Source: Metaphire vulgaris
Taxonomy: Eukaryota > Annelida > Clitellata > Crassiclitellata > Megascolecidae
Direction of reading: 5' to 3'
Assembly (NCBI GenBank): GCA_018105865.1
Contig: CM030862.1
Coordinates: 2,272,601 to 2,336,600, forward strand
DNA length: 64,000 nt
The position numbers and the translations under genes were made by a program. Below, piece after piece: positions 10,478 to 22,321 of the stretch (position 1 is the stretch's first letter; each line of letters begins with the position of its first letter). The notes beneath the pieces are model-generated. The model worked only from the letters and a program-made list of their open reading frames with translations, ran no database searches and was not told the DNA's origin.

Positions 10478-12243
10478 TCACCGAACATCGCCGCTGTCAT
10501 CGCGAGCGCGGTTGCCATGGCGACGGAGTCTGCTGTTGGTTGCCAACGGCTCCCCGTGGTAGGCGTCGTCGGCGGCGCCGTGTCTCCGCAACCGGTTGCC
10601 AGTGGCGACGACGCCGAGCATCCGGTAGAACTTCCGCCGGAAGTTGACGTTGCACAGCGGATACAGGAACGGGTTGAGGGTGGAGTTCAGGTACCCCACC
10701 CAGGTAACGGTCGTCATCAACTGGCCGCCGACGCACCAATCGCAGAAGGCAACGACGGTGAAACAGACGAAGTAGGGAAGGAAGCAGACGGTAAACGCGC
10801 CCATGATGACGCCCAGCTGACGGGCGGCCTTGATCTCCTTCTGCAGCGCACAGCTGGTCCCGCCACCGCCGCCGCCGCCGCCGCCGCCCGTCGGGGCCCG
10901 GCTGGTGCCGCCGCCGCCGCCGCCTCCGCCGCCCGCCGCCGCCGCCGCCCCGACCGCCGCCGGGCCCTGGGTCTGCCTCGTCGCCGCCGCCGACTTCCGG
11001 TCGGAGGTCGTCGTCGAACCGGAAGAAGAAGAAGAAGCGGGCGCCTCGTCCCGCCGACGAATTCTGCCGACGCTCGCCGTCGGCGTCGACGGGTGGCGCT
11101 TCCGGTCACGTGATTTCCATCGAAACTTAGCGTCGCCGCCGTCATCGTCGTCGTCGTCGGGCGTTGCGGAGAGGGTACGCGGGAACGGAGGGGGGCGTTA
11201 AGACGACGAAGATCCGGAACATTTCGAGATCCGGATCCGGTCGAAGCCCGGACCAGGTGATTCTTCGACGGATGGCGTTCCTGAGGAAGTCGGATCTCTC
11301 TTCCGGATTCGCCGGTCGAGTCATCCAGCGAGTCCGGATCATCGTCGACGGCAAATCGGACTCCTCCTCCTCCTACTCCTCCTCCTCCCACTCGTCCTGG
11401 ATTATACGAGTGTCCTTTCCGACGCCGCGACCGCGTCCGATCGACCGGAAGTTCGTTTCTATAGAGGACCGGAAGTGACCGGTAAACGTCTGCCTTTTTT
11501 TCGCCACTTCCGGTTGGAACGTCCGTTCGATTCCTTCCGGAAACGATCCGGTCTTCCGCGTCGCTGTTCTTCAAGCAGAACGAAGTCGCCTTCCTTTCTC
11601 GAGAACATCCACAGCGCAGACAACAACCGCCTTTGGTTCCGTTACGAGCGCTATTTCTCGACGTCCTGTCCGGGCTTTCAGTCTGCCGCTGTCCGCCTGA
11701 CCCCACAGAGCGCCCTCTACCGACCTCAACCGACCTCGAAACGAGACCGTTGCAGTCTCTATTATCGTCCGAAGCGCTCAACCGAATCTTCTTCTTCGTC
11801 TTCTTGCAGTCAAACCCGACTTTAAGTGTGATGACGTCATCGCATCCGTCGCTGACGTAATCGTCGTCTGCTCTGGCGCCGGCGTTTTTAAGAACCATGA
11901 CGTCAGTTCCGGTCGATTCGTTTGTCGGCGGCTGTCTGCCGCCGAGACAGCTGTCGCTGTTCCTCGGCAGCGATTCGATGCTGGAGCCTCTTCCGGAGTA
12001 GAGGAACACCTGCCCGAGTTCGATCTTCGACCGGTGACGGATCTCGAGGAAGATCTTCGTGTAGAGAACGTACATGACGGCGAGGGGGAGGTAGAAGTTG
12101 AGGATGCTCGTCGTTATCTTCAGAGAGCTGTTCGTCGCGTACTCGGTGTCACAGGAGTTCGCCGGAACCACTCTGACACCGCTGTTGACAAAATGATGCC
12201 ACCCAACGATAGGCACGATCCACAGGCTGGACACCACCCACGC
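10478..12243 (-). CDS. Histamine H1-like GPCR, coding exon 3 (TM4-TM7), one apparent frameshift
   Basis: The exon opens after acceptor gattgacag with AWVVSSLWIVPIVGWHHF (TM4, H1-like). ECL2 keeps the Cys in NSCDTEY. TM5 reads LKITTSILNFYLP, with Lys5.39 and the histamine-contacting Asn5.46 of H1. An ICL3 of more than 400 residues follows, rich in Arg, Ser, Asp and Gly, then TM6 (VCFLPYFVCF, Tyr6.51 and Phe6.52) and TM7 (GYLNSTLNPFLYPLCN). Position 6.48, normally Trp, is Phe (TTC). The upstream frame and the TM6 frame differ by one base; adding one base to the G6 run at 11190-11195 joins them without a stop and gives a protein of about 730 residues. A sequencing slip is likeliest; a real mutation or a tiny intron are alternatives. 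The plus-strand ORFs here are shadows of the GC-rich coding sequence. Confidence 0.93.
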
Positions 12244-12245
12244 CT

Positions 12246-12538
12246 GTCAATCAATCAGTCAATCAATCAGTCAATCAGTCAATCAATCAGTCAATCAATC
12301 AGGCAATCAATTAGTCAATCAATCAATTAGTCAATCAATTAGTCAATCAATTAGTCAATCAAGTAGCCAATCATTTTAGTCAATCATTTAGTCAATCATT
12401 TAGTCAATCATTTAGTCAATCATTTAGTCAATCATTTAGTCAATCATTTAGTCAATCATTTAGTCAATCATTTAGTCAATCACTTAGTCAATCATTTAGT
12501 CAATCAATCAACCAACCAACCAATCAATCAATCAATCT
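12246..12538. repeat. CAAT/TAGT tetranucleotide-based array
   Basis: Tandem CAATCAATCAGT and CAATCATTTAGT units starting at the acceptor of GPCR exon 3. Confidence 0.95.
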
Positions 12539-12727
12539 GAAGCTAGCCCCCAAATGAATTCAAGCCCTGATGGCATTGCAGGCTCAAAAGGAAGAGAGGG
12601 GAGTGAATCTTGGGCTTCAGCCCCCCCCCCAACCTAAAATCCTGCCCATGCCTAGCTGCGTCCCTGCTTGTCAGACTATTTAGACTTTTAGGACGTTAGA
12701 GAAGCACAAAAAGACCAAAAAACTAGT

Positions 12728-12748
12728 GATGACCTCTTTTTCTTTGTC
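12728..12748 (-). repeat. Shared motif copy
   Basis: Minus strand reads GACAAAGAAAAAGAGGTCATC, one of the dispersed motif copies, within unassigned repeat DNA. Confidence 0.55.
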
Positions 12749-13082
12749 ATACTCTTTAGAACGTTAAAGCAGCAAAAAAGCACAAAACATTGGGAGATAA
12801 ATGATTCTATATATACGACGTACCCCTCACTAATTATAATAATTAATTATTTCAATGGTCCATTGACTGATATGTTCATGTTGCGAGCATCGTCTATGTT
12901 TTCATGAACACGTACCTGATATCTAGGAAATAGTTGCAAAATTAGTTGCAAAAAGTTTAACTATATTCTTTTAGTTTAGTCAACTATTATTTTTAGAAAG
13001 TTAGTTTGCAACTAAAAGTTTAACTACTTATTTCTACTTTAAATTTAGTTATAGTTTAACTAATGCTTTTTAGTTAGTTGCT

Positions 13083-13111
13083 CATCACTGCTACTATTAC
13101 TACTGCTAATG

Positions 13112-13173
<62 letters not shown>

Positions 13174-13376
13174 GCTACTACTACTGCTGCTGCTGCTGCT
13201 ACTGCTGCTGCCACCACTACCACTGCTGCTGCCACCACCACCACCACCACTGCCACTGCTGCACCATACCACCACCACTGCCACCACTGCTGCCACTGCT
13301 GCCACCACCACCACCACTGCTGCTGCTGCTGCTGCTGCCACTGCCACTGCTGCTGCTGCTACCACTGCCACCACTG

Positions 13377-13408
<32 letters not shown>

Positions 13409-13432
13409 GCTACTACTACTACTACTGCATTA
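13083..13432. repeat. CTA/CTG/CCA trinucleotide array
   Basis: Long mixed trinucleotide array, open in many frames; not coding. Confidence 0.95.
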
Positions 13433-14286
13433 TGCATTATTTTTTATTATCAAATGTTTAAATTGAATAAATTCTTACAGTAATGTATCAACTTAAGTAA
13501 AACTAATGCTGATGTTTGTATTGCTATGCCTAAAGGGACTTTTCCCTCCCCACTGCCATTCGAAGAAGAAACAATGAATGGTCACTGCCTGCAAGTTAGT
13601 AATCAATGGATGAAGCAACTCCGAGTGTTCAGACGGGCAGACCGGATCAGACAAAGTGCGACAGGTAGCGGGACAGCAGAGTTGACAGTTACCATGGTAC
13701 CATGGGCGTCAGAGTCTGATCCTACCGGGGAAGAGGACCGCATAATCGCAAATTCCGTCCATATTGGCTTCAATGTATAGGCCTAGATACAATAGATGGC
13801 GATGCCCCCCTTTCACTGCTGCAAACGAAAACAGTAGAATTTTGACAAAGAACAGACTTACAGTATATGAAGGCTGGAATTGTATCGTATGCATGTCACG
13901 ATATTATGCGTGCTCTCTATCGAAAGAACAGCGAACAATACTTCAAAAATGAACAGACCTAACCAAAACTGGGCATGAAAAAACATCGGGCGTTTTGTCA
14001 TTGATATATTTGTCGTCCGAATCTGCCAAAACGTGTTGCCGCCGTAATAAATTAAAAATAAGTTGCAAGTGAATAACGAACGCAACTAGTCGTTTCAATG
14101 CTCTACAGTAGATGGTTTCCATCGGATCGTATGGTTTAAATTGGGCTGACATGCCTAGTTTTACACGCATGCTTCGGTGTTTGCTATGACGGTATCGGTT
14201 ACCTCCATTTTCAATTCCTAGTCGATTTCATGAAATGAATACGAACTGACGCTTAGAAATACATGTAAGCCTATATCCTTGTCTAC

Positions 14287-14481
14287 CAGTGGTGGCTCCA
14301 CCGGGGGGCCAGAGGGGCCCGTGCCCCCTATTGGGTGCCTGGCCCCCCAGTGGCCCCCCAGTTGGGACCATATACTTAATGCTACATAGGCCTACATTAA
14401 ACAACAAATGGTTGGCCCCCATGATTAGAAGTTGCCACCCCAACGGCCCCTCCCACTTGCCAAATCCTAGAGCCGCCACTG
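14287..14481 (-). mobile_element. hAT-like MITE, CAGTGGCGGCTCC family, copy 3
   Basis: Inverted orientation relative to copies 1 and 2. Perfect 8-bp duplication ttgtctac (14279-14286, 14482-14489). Confidence 0.92.
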
Positions 14482-14780
14482 TTGTCTACTGTACTGTACA
14501 TGTCGCCTATGACAGTACAACAGATGACTCTTTGCACATTCAACGCTCATCAGTCGCGCAGAAGTTCCTACTCAGGATAATCGCAGATTCCGAACTGTTG
14601 AATAACAAATTGAACAGCAACAATCTAACAGAGAACCGTCACAGTTTATAAATCTTATCGACGAAACGCAGTTTCAAAATAAACATGAAATTACTGAAGG
14701 AAATCGTCGCCATATTCGTTACTGTTCTGGTGAACGCAGAAGTGAGCGTAACATCCAATGTAAAGTCTCCACAAGCCTCT

Positions 14781-14800
14781 GACAAGCAAGAAAGGTCATC
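14781..14800 (+). repeat. Shared motif copy
   Basis: Reads GACAAGCAAGAAAGGTCATC, two mismatches or fewer from consensus. The surrounding 14750-14990 is repeat-like with G-rich GGGGGTGT blocks. Confidence 0.65.
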
Positions 14801-15371
14801 AGACAAATTAAAGTTGGGGGTGTTCTAAACTAATTAGTATGCATTTTGTACACATGCCATTGCCGCATTACCAAATTTTGAGGGGGGTGTCGACCTCAAA
14901 GGGGGTGTTGGGCGTGTTAGGGGGTGTAAAAATATCCCTAACTCCAACATCTGTCCAGAGTCAAACCAACCCCCTCACTTCACAATGATTTCATCTGGTC
15001 TGTTTTGGCCCAGCCTGGTGATAGGGCCTACTTCGCGTTGCTTTACCAATTACAGCACAGACATCTGACAACAGTGACGAGGCATGTAACCGAGCAAACC
15101 ATCTTCCGCCATTCAGGAATCCAATTGCCGAGCATCTTGTTAAAGGCAACTACAGTAGACCAGAAGTGCGGGCAATTCGGAGACGGACAATTCGTAGAAG
15201 GACTAATATCGCACCGACGGAATAATTTATTATAAATAATGCCACGAAAGTTGTATAAAGTTGTAAAACTGTTTCAAAATATGACTGTTTCAAAATAATT
15301 ATGTCGATAAAGTTACACAACCTGTTTTATAAATGATTATAAGTAGTTCGTGTCTAAAAGTAAGTAAATCA

Positions 15372-15615
15372 GCAATCAATCGATCAATCAATCGATCAAT
15401 CAATCAATCAATCCGTGAACGAATTGACCAGTGAACGAATTAGTCAATTAATAAATTAAGCAGTGAATTATTTGAACAATAAATTAGTCACTGAATGAAT
15501 CGACGAATAAACCAATCAATGAATCAATCAAAGGATCAATAAAGCAAGCAACCAATCAAGCAAGCATCCAATCAACATAGAAACCAAGCAATCAAGCAGC
15601 CAACCAACCAATCAA
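15372..15615. repeat. Degenerate AATC/AAGC tandem sequence
   Basis: Repeats of CAATCAATCGAT and CAACCAATCAA type, decaying towards the 3' side. Confidence 0.85.
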
Positions 15616-15801
15616 CATAGAAAGTGCCACTACCATGCTATCAAGGGCATGGGCGATGTGCAGTTATTAACTTCTATACATCTCACGCATAGAAATTAAT
15701 ACCACGATCACAATATAACAAAATGGCGGACAGCTAGCTGGCTGCACTTTCAGACACCGTAGACTACTCGTTCCAGTGACAATCTAATTCCGTGGTCTTA
15801 C

Positions 15802-16071
15802 CAGGGATATCATGGCGAAACCGCGGCCTCTGGTTCGCTTACGGAGGTACTTCAGCGGGTTCGTCACCGACCAGTAGCGGTCGAGACCGAGGACGAGAAG
15901 GTTGAGGATGGACGCCGTGCTGGCCGTGTAGTCGACGGCGATCCAGAACTGGCAGAGAGCCACTCCGAACACCCAGTCGTCCGTGAACACGTAGACGGCA
16001 CTGACGGGCATCACGATCAGGCCCACGATCAGGTCGGCAATTGCCAGGCTGACGATGAACATGTTGCAGAC
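15802..16071 (-). CDS. Histamine H1-like GPCR, coding exon 2 (TM2-TM3, DRY)
   Basis: Exactly 90 codons, phase 0 at both ends (acceptor tgttgtag, donor gtaaga). It encodes TM2 (SLAIADLIVG, Asp2.50 at protein residue 65), ECL1 with the Trp of DDWVFG, the disulphide Cys3.25 (residue 92), and TM3 with AVDYTASTAS. That segment holds the amine-binding Asp3.32 (residue 99), Tyr3.33, Ser3.36 and Thr3.37 in the H1-receptor arrangement. DRYWSV (residues 116-118 for DRY) and an H1-like ICL2, NPLKYLRKRT, follow. Muscarinic receptors carry DYVASNAS at the same place, so DY.ASTAS favours H1. The exon lies 17.8 kb downstream of exon 1 and 3.6 kb upstream of exon 3. Confidence 0.94.
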
Positions 16072-16139
16072 CTACAACAGACACCGTCATGCTATAGATG
16101 GGCGCAACGGCGCAACGGACCACAGCTGCTGTCCAAGCG

Positions 16140-16271
16140 ATCGAACGACTGACTGTGTGACTGACTGACTGAATGAATGACTGACTGGCTAACTGACTGA
16201 TTGACTGAATGACTGGCTGACTGGCTGACTGGCTGACTGACTGACTGACTGACTGACTGACTGACTGACTG
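16140..16271. repeat. (CTGA)n array
   Basis: Tandem CTGACTGA and GAATGACT units directly 5' of GPCR exon 2 on its strand, close to the acceptor. Confidence 0.95.
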
Positions 16272-16575
16272 GCAGTGTTTTATCCAGACTCCCGACCTTT
16301 GGGGTGAGGGAAATTAGGGGAAGGGAGGGGAAGAGACAGAGTTTAATGTAAAAATCTGCGTCAGTGCTGTGTGTGTGTGTTTTCTTTTTTTTGGGGGGGG
16401 AGGGGTTGAGGATATATTTGGAGGGATATATTTGTTTAGAAAATCTTATTCTCTTCTGTTTTAGATTGTTTTCCATTCATTTTTGATGACTGTTATTTTA
16501 TTTATTTTTATTGGGCTTTGTAATGTGTGCTTGCTTCTGACATATTGGTAACATGGCGCACAAGAAATTGTCAGT

Positions 16576-16577
<2 letters not shown>

Positions 16578-16670
<93 letters not shown>
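16578..16670. repeat. (AAT)n microsatellite
   Basis: About 30 AAT units, 60 bp from the tail of the neighbouring SINE. On the SINE strand it is (ATT)n. Confidence 0.95.
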
Positions 16671-16726
16671 CCCCTAACAGTCCTGGATGAAACACTGGGC
16701 TGACTGACTGACTACTACAGCGAGAT

Positions 16727-16850
16727 TTAAAGTGGCTTAGGAGGCATTACTGCCTGTGTTAAAGCCACCATGCAGGGCGCTAACGGGGCTTGAACCCGCT
16801 CCGTCAGCCTACCGCTCCAGCGCATAACCCACTCTGCCATCTTCCAACTG
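16727..16850 (-). mobile_element. tRNA-derived SINE, minus-strand copy
   Basis: On the minus strand GGAAGATGGCAGAGTGGGTT has an A-box (TGGCAGAGTGGG), and GAGCGGGTTCAAGCCCCGTT has a B-box (GGTTCAAGCCC). A tail GTGGCTTTAACACAGGCAGT ... GCCACTTTAAATC follows. Nearly identical to 47642-47765. The tail resembles the CR1-type LINE 3' end. Confidence 0.85.
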
Positions 16851-17589
16851 ACCGAATGAATGTCTAACTGACTGACTGACTGACTGAATGAATGAATATT
16901 CTTATTCTTCGTGACAACTTCTATAGCGCCGTATCCAGGGCCGGATCAAGGTCAGAGTGGGTCTGGGGCTGCATATTTTAAGGGGGCTATTTAAGGGGCT
17001 TATTTTTAATGGACCCATTTTTAACTTTAAAGGGGTCTATTTTAGCAAGTATTTAGGGCCTATTTTAGCCATCTTATTTTAGCAATTTTAGCGATTTTTA
17101 ATTTTTTTTTAAACTTTAGCAATTTTATTTTAAAATTTTAGTTTAAAATTAAAACAATCTTTTATAATTTTAAAATTGTAATAACAATTAAAATTTCTAA
17201 AACGGCCACACACAAATACAATCACATGCAGTAATGGCTGAAAACACGCTAGTGTGCATCTTCTGGCGGATTAAATGCAGAGTTCAGCATAATTTGGAAT
17301 TTCAGTGGCAAAAAGTCTTCAAAGTCGGCTTCTTCGGCCAGCGTGCTCATTGATACAACGATGATCACGTGACTTGTCGCTCGTCATTTGGTTTATAAAC
17401 GGAAAAGGCGGGTAATCTGCCCGGTTTGCTTCTTCTTTCTTCCCGCCTTTAATCCTTCCGTTCTCTGTGATGTTAATTGCCGATAAAACTTAATTACAGA
17501 AGGTTTATGGTTGCGATGAAGAAATGAATGACAGAAGGAGAACGAGTCTCATTCAAAAAATAAGGCAGTGGAGAGGGAGAGGAGAGAGA

Positions 17590-17640
17590 GACACACACAT
17601 AGAGAGAGAGAGAGAGTGTGTGTGTGTGTGTGTGTGTAAT
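17590..17640. repeat. (GA)n(GT)n microsatellite
   Basis: AGAGAGAG then GTGTGTGT runs. A related imperfect GACA/GAGA block lies at 17824-17960. Confidence 0.9.
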
Positions 17641-18540
17641 CCCGACTCCTGGACTCCGGGGGGAAACTGGCAAAACCGGAGGGGGAGGGAATCAGCTAGT
17701 CACCCGAAACAAGGTTGCTGTTAGTTGATATAGTATGCCAAAATTTCCGTGGAGAATTTGAAATTTCAGGGGGAGGAAAGGCCAATTGCCCTCCGGAAAC
17801 GACCTAGGTTAAACCCTGGAGAATGAGAGACACAGACAGACAAACAGAAAAACAGAGAGAGAGAGACAGAGAGGTAGAGAAAGAGAGACAGAAAGAAAGA
17901 GAGAGAGAGAGAGGAATAGACAGAGAGACAGAGAGAGACAGACAGACAAAGATAGACAGGCAGATATAGAGGAAATAAGTGAGAGACAGACAGTGTAAGT
18001 GCATCGTTAGCTAGTCTTGATTTCGGTCTGTAATAAGCGATTGACTTTGATGGCGGCTCTAGTCGTTTTGATCTGGTGATTGTTAGTCAGAATCAGACGC
18101 AAGGAATTTCCCTAAGAGGCCAGAACCTGACGTGGGGACATACGGCCAACCAGAGTCCAGATGAACCGGTTAACGAATCATTTCGGTGAATCGTCGACAC
18201 CCACCCACCCCCCGCCTCTCCTCGACAACCCCCATTCTTTCTTCCGTCATCGTAAGCACTAAGCACCGCTTAACTGGGAACTATGCTGCACTGCTCTGTC
18301 TCGCTCCTCTGTAAGTCAATGAGTAAGCAAACCAAACTTGATTAGCGCTGCTCGACAGTTTGGCGCGTCGTGCGACAGCTTTTTCCACTAGAGTATGGAC
18401 TAATAATAACTTATTGCTATTCACAACGCGTCAAAAACTAACACAGTTCGCAGCTGTAGTCATAAAAAAAGTAGGAAGATTATTCTTTATGCAGAAAGAA
18501 ACGCTTTAGTTTCTCATTCACTTGCAGGTGATTCGTTTTA

Positions 18541-18960
18541 GGATGTAACCAGGCAGGAGCCCGGCTCTGGAAGCGGTAGCGTGCAGAGGGGGGTGAGGTG
18601 GGGCGTTGGCCCACACCAGAGGGGGCGTCAAAATTGACCCGGCGACCTTTTTTGGCTTGTCAAAACTTTTTTTACAGTAAAACCCTTTTAAGTTATCGAT
18701 TTGGCCTCGGCCGGGCGCACTCCAGAGGGAGCGTAAAAATGGACTCGGAGACCTTTTTCTTTTCAAAACCATGATGGGGGTATCCAATATACACGCCTCT
18801 GCCTCGAGGCTAGAGAAACGTATTCCTGTCGGAGCAAATGCTTTTTTCTTGTCTAAAATTTTACATATGGGGCAAACGTGGAAGAAAAAGTGGGGCCCAA
18901 ACCATATACATTCCCTTTCCCTATGTTAGATTCTAAAAACGTGGTAGGGTGCTCGAGCCT
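18541..18960. other. Decayed repeat with shared motif copies
   Basis: Minus-strand motif at 18642-18661 (GACAAGCCAAAAAAGGTCGC) and a weaker copy near 18745-18765. G-rich GAGGGGGG blocks resemble the interiors of the hAT-like elements. Element ends not resolved. Confidence 0.5.
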
Positions 18961-19115
18961 AGAGGCCTAATAGGGGTCTATGCCAGTGATATGATCTCTT
19001 ATACTAAACAGATGAGATGTTTTACGGTTGAATGTACCAAACGAGAGATTCACTGACTGCCATTTTGCAGATAAGTTCCAGTAATTATCAATATGGGGCG
19101 GAAAGTTAGAAGAAT

Positions 19116-19400
19116 GGTAACAACGCTGGACGATGGAGTAGAAGGTTGCGGGTTGCGATTCCCGCAGGAGCCTAAGGTCGATTCAGCCTTACTCGCTAGA
19201 GAGCGGTGGTAAACTGAAGAGCAGCGTTAAGCGGCGAGGTAAAACCTGGATCTGGGGAAAGTAATGGCAACCTAATCCAGATTAATGGATTATACCAATT
19301 ACGTCGCTGATTGTCCAGGCCGGAGATAAGCGCCGGACCCCCTTAACGCTCGGACTCGAGTACGGGACCTACCGTTACCTAATTATCATTGTATTCTTGG
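19116..19400 (+). mobile_element. tRNA-like SINE, second family, copy 1
   Basis: GGTAACAACGCTGGACGATG followed by a B-box-like GGTTGCGATTCCCG, then AGGAGCC ... GATTCAGCC and AAGAGCA. Matches 56767-57020 along much of its length. Pol III promoter boxes are weaker than in the other SINE. Confidence 0.6.
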
Positions 19401-20297
19401 TAGATTTTACAATTTATATAGCACCTTAATTATAACGAAGATGCGCAAGATACAAATGACTCCAGAAACCGAATCCAGACGTGAACGCGGGAGGGTAGGC
19501 TGGCGCAATCGTCGAGCCTTATACTTATTAATTCGTCATTTGAACGACCTATAAATAAATCATACACCGCTGAACACTTAACATCATTAATTTACGACTT
19601 TTTCAGTTATTTTTTTACTTCTGAGCCGATTAATTGTTTATTTTTTAAAATGGCGACTGAAGCCACTCACCAGATGAAACCCAAGATACAATTCGACCCC
19701 TTTAAATTGGAATTGTAACGCCGTGAAGACATCATAATTATTTCCCGATGTTACGTCTTCCATCGAACCTCGATTTCAAATCGATCACGGAACGTGATGT
19801 CCTATTTAATCCAACAAAGGAACGGGGCATGTCTTTGCGCCATCCTAGTCGGTCACTCGTCCTGACCGTCCTGACATCTTCCAGGATGCTTACGTGACAC
19901 AGCTTCATAGCCACTGTCAGATCGCAAAGTAGACCTAAGAGTGTTACGTTATTTGCGGTATTCGGGTATTACGGGTATTCGAGTATTACGGTATTCGCGT
20001 TGAAATGATGCATCTGCGAATCTCATTGGCAGCTCTAAGAGCTTCTATCTAATCCAGGGTTATTTCTAGGGTTGTGAATTTGGGGGAGTGTCGGTCTCGA
20101 ATTGGGGGAAGGGGGGTGTTCGTGGCTATTTAGTATGCATTTAGTATGGTTGTATGGTTACCAGACTCAGATTGTGGGGGTTTCGACCTCAAATTGAGGG
20201 GGTGTTGGAGGGGGGTTGTTAGGTGGTGTTAAAATATCCCTGATCTAATCGTATTGGAATTAAAATTCAGTCTTACGGGTGGATGGGCGTTCGATAT
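19401..20297. other. No recognisable gene
   Basis: AT-rich. GGGGGAGTGTCGG blocks near 20080 and 20170 resemble decayed transposon interiors. Confidence 0.45.
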
Positions 20298-20668
20298 TAG
20301 GGGCTGTCCATTAATTACGTCAAAAATTTAGGAGGGAGGGGGTTTGAAAAAGTTTGACAGTTGTTGACAGGGGGGGTCAAGAGAAGTTGACGTCAACAAT
20401 TTCACTTTTTACAAATAATCAAAAACTAGGAAATTTCATGAAATACTACTTATTATAATGAAAAAAAGCATGTCAAAAAAGGTCATAACCATCCCATTTT
20501 GACACTCGACGAGCAAAAAGGAAAAAATGGTCATCATCGCAAAAATATTAACCTTGTCATTGGGACCTTATTGATCTAGGGTCAAACGTTTTGAAATTTG
20601 GGGGTAACTGAAAGTTGACAGTTGTCGACAAGGGGGAGGGGTTGGTTGTTGACGGACAGCCCTTTAAA
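20298..20668. mobile_element. Decayed terminal-inverted-repeat element (AGGGGCTGTCC ends)
   Basis: Left AGGGGCTGTCCATTAATTAC, right GTTGACGGACAGCCCTTT. A related left end occurs at about 43780-43900. Contains the shared motif (20508-20535) and GACAGTTGTTGACA-type repeats. Target duplication not resolved. Confidence 0.6.
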
Positions 20669-20998
20669 ATTATTATGTTGCGAACTCTCAAGTTCGTAAA
20701 ATCTCCAATTCTGCACTCGACAGAAATAAGAGAACAGATCTGTTTCCACCCACGAAGCAATAATATTCCACCGAATTGCTTTTTGGATCAAGTTATCTAA
20801 CTGAGTGTCCAAAAATTTCGAGATGAGATGTTTTAGGCCTACGGTTGATCTGGAGATCTTCATCAGTAGTTTCTGCCTTTCCAACAAAAATACTTTCCAA
20901 GAGATAAAAATATATAAACGTGAAGACCATTATTTAATAATATCAGTGTTAGGAACGATCATATGTAAAATGATCTTGATCAAAGATCAAGATAACTA

Positions 20999-21374
20999 CA
21001 GTACTGCTCAAAAAATTGTGAACACACGTGGATTTCGAAGCAAAACGAACTTTAAGGCTTGTTAAAACATTGCAATCACAATCAAGAACACCAATATTGT
21101 ATTTTTCATCAATGATACTATTCTACGATTGATTTACAGAAGGTTATAGATATGCAAAAATTCAGAAGAGTGTTGAAACGAATTTTATCCACATTTTCTT
21201 GTGTCTCCATCTTCAGTGCATCAAACCATATTAGAACAGTCAATATAATTATTCTGCCTCAGTTTTATGCTAGAGCGTTCCAAATGCCACGAAAAATAGT
21301 GCAATGTTTTAACAAGATTTAAAGTTCGTTTTGCTTCGAAATCCACGTGTGTTCACAATTTTTTAGCAGTACTG
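20999..21374. mobile_element. Tc1/mariner-like MITE with about 75-bp inverted repeats
   Basis: Left arm begins CAGTACTGCTCAAAAAATTG and right arm ends CAATTTTTTAGCAGTACTG. The arms match for about 60 bp at near identity (through CACGTGGATTTCGAAGCAAA) and less exactly beyond. TA dinucleotides flank both ends (20997-20998, 21375-21376). No ORF inside. Confidence 0.88.
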
Positions 21375-21379
21375 TAGAG

Positions 21380-21680
21380 AAAAATTGATCTCAGATCAAG
21401 ATCAAAGATAACGAGAGCATACATGATCTAAGATCAGGATCTCTTTACAAGTTATCTAAGATGAAAGATCATACATATATATATTTATTGTATCGTGTAT
21501 GATCTTCGGCCACTTCTGTTGATAATAAAGATCAAAATCACCGAAAAGTGATTAAAAGCAGAGTCAAAGATCACTAACAAAAACTGATACAGAGCAAAAG
21601 TCAAAGATCAGGATTATGATCTTGAATCGTGATCTTAGATCATACGATCTAAGATCACGATCTAAGATCATACAGTAATC
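21380..21680. repeat. GATC-rich palindromic cluster
   Basis: Many AAGATCA, TGATCTTGATC and GATCTAAGATCAT strings in alternating orientation. A smaller block lies at 20955-20995 on the other side of the MITE. Confidence 0.8.
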
Positions 21681-22321
21681 TGAATACTGAATAATATGAC
21701 GCCACATTGGTTTAGTAGGTCTATAATTCTTCGGGAGACACATTCAAAATTCAGTCGACAAAATGTCGTCTCCATACTGTGCCGTATACAATATTTCAGC
21801 GTGAACTTATTTTAGAGCACCGTAGGGTGGCTTCTGAAGTCTCGCTGCTGGGATCTAGAGCCTTGCCTTGTGGTTTCATTATCGACTGTCTGAGGCAGGA
21901 ACGCAGATTATTGTGAGCGTTTGATCGTGTGACGTAACAACGAAAGCAGGTCGAGAAGGCGTGACAAAAGAATTAAACGACGTTGTTTTTTTATCGCCTA
22001 ACATTTTCTAAACTAAAAATAAAATATTTTAAAATGTCAGATTAAAATCTAACCATTCATAGATGTCGTTCCAAACCTTAACACACGACCACTTCAAACA
22101 AAATCTCTAGCGGCGGCGTGCTGAATTTTATTAAGATTGGCCTTAAGCGACTTTGAAAGAAACGAGTTATTGCGTGTGATCTTATTATATAATTCTCGAT
22201 GTCCGTACCGTCCGTCCGTCCGTCCGACGGCAACACGGAGGGTATTGCAAGACGCTGTTGTCATTGATTGAATATTGTTTAATCAAAACGGAGCGTTTAA
22301 CGAAGCGTCTTAATTGCAGCT

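Larger units (their letters stand above)
12244..15801 (-). other. GPCR intron 2 (about 3.6 kb)
   Basis: Donor gtaaga, acceptor gattgacag, phase 0, falling at the ICL2/TM4 junction. It contains a CAAT-type tandem array right at the acceptor, a CTA/CTG/CCA trinucleotide array, one hAT-like element and degenerate AATC repeats. The stretches 12540-13080, 13440-14280 and 14490-15360 hold nothing else recognisable. The array abuts the acceptor (12246 onward), so repeat length could affect splicing; that is inference. Confidence 0.75.

Noticed and set aside
10442..11201. Plus-strand ORFs of 123-223 residues over the GPCR exon
   Set aside because: Shadows of GC-rich coding sequence read on the minus strand, where the TM6-TM7 family match is clear.
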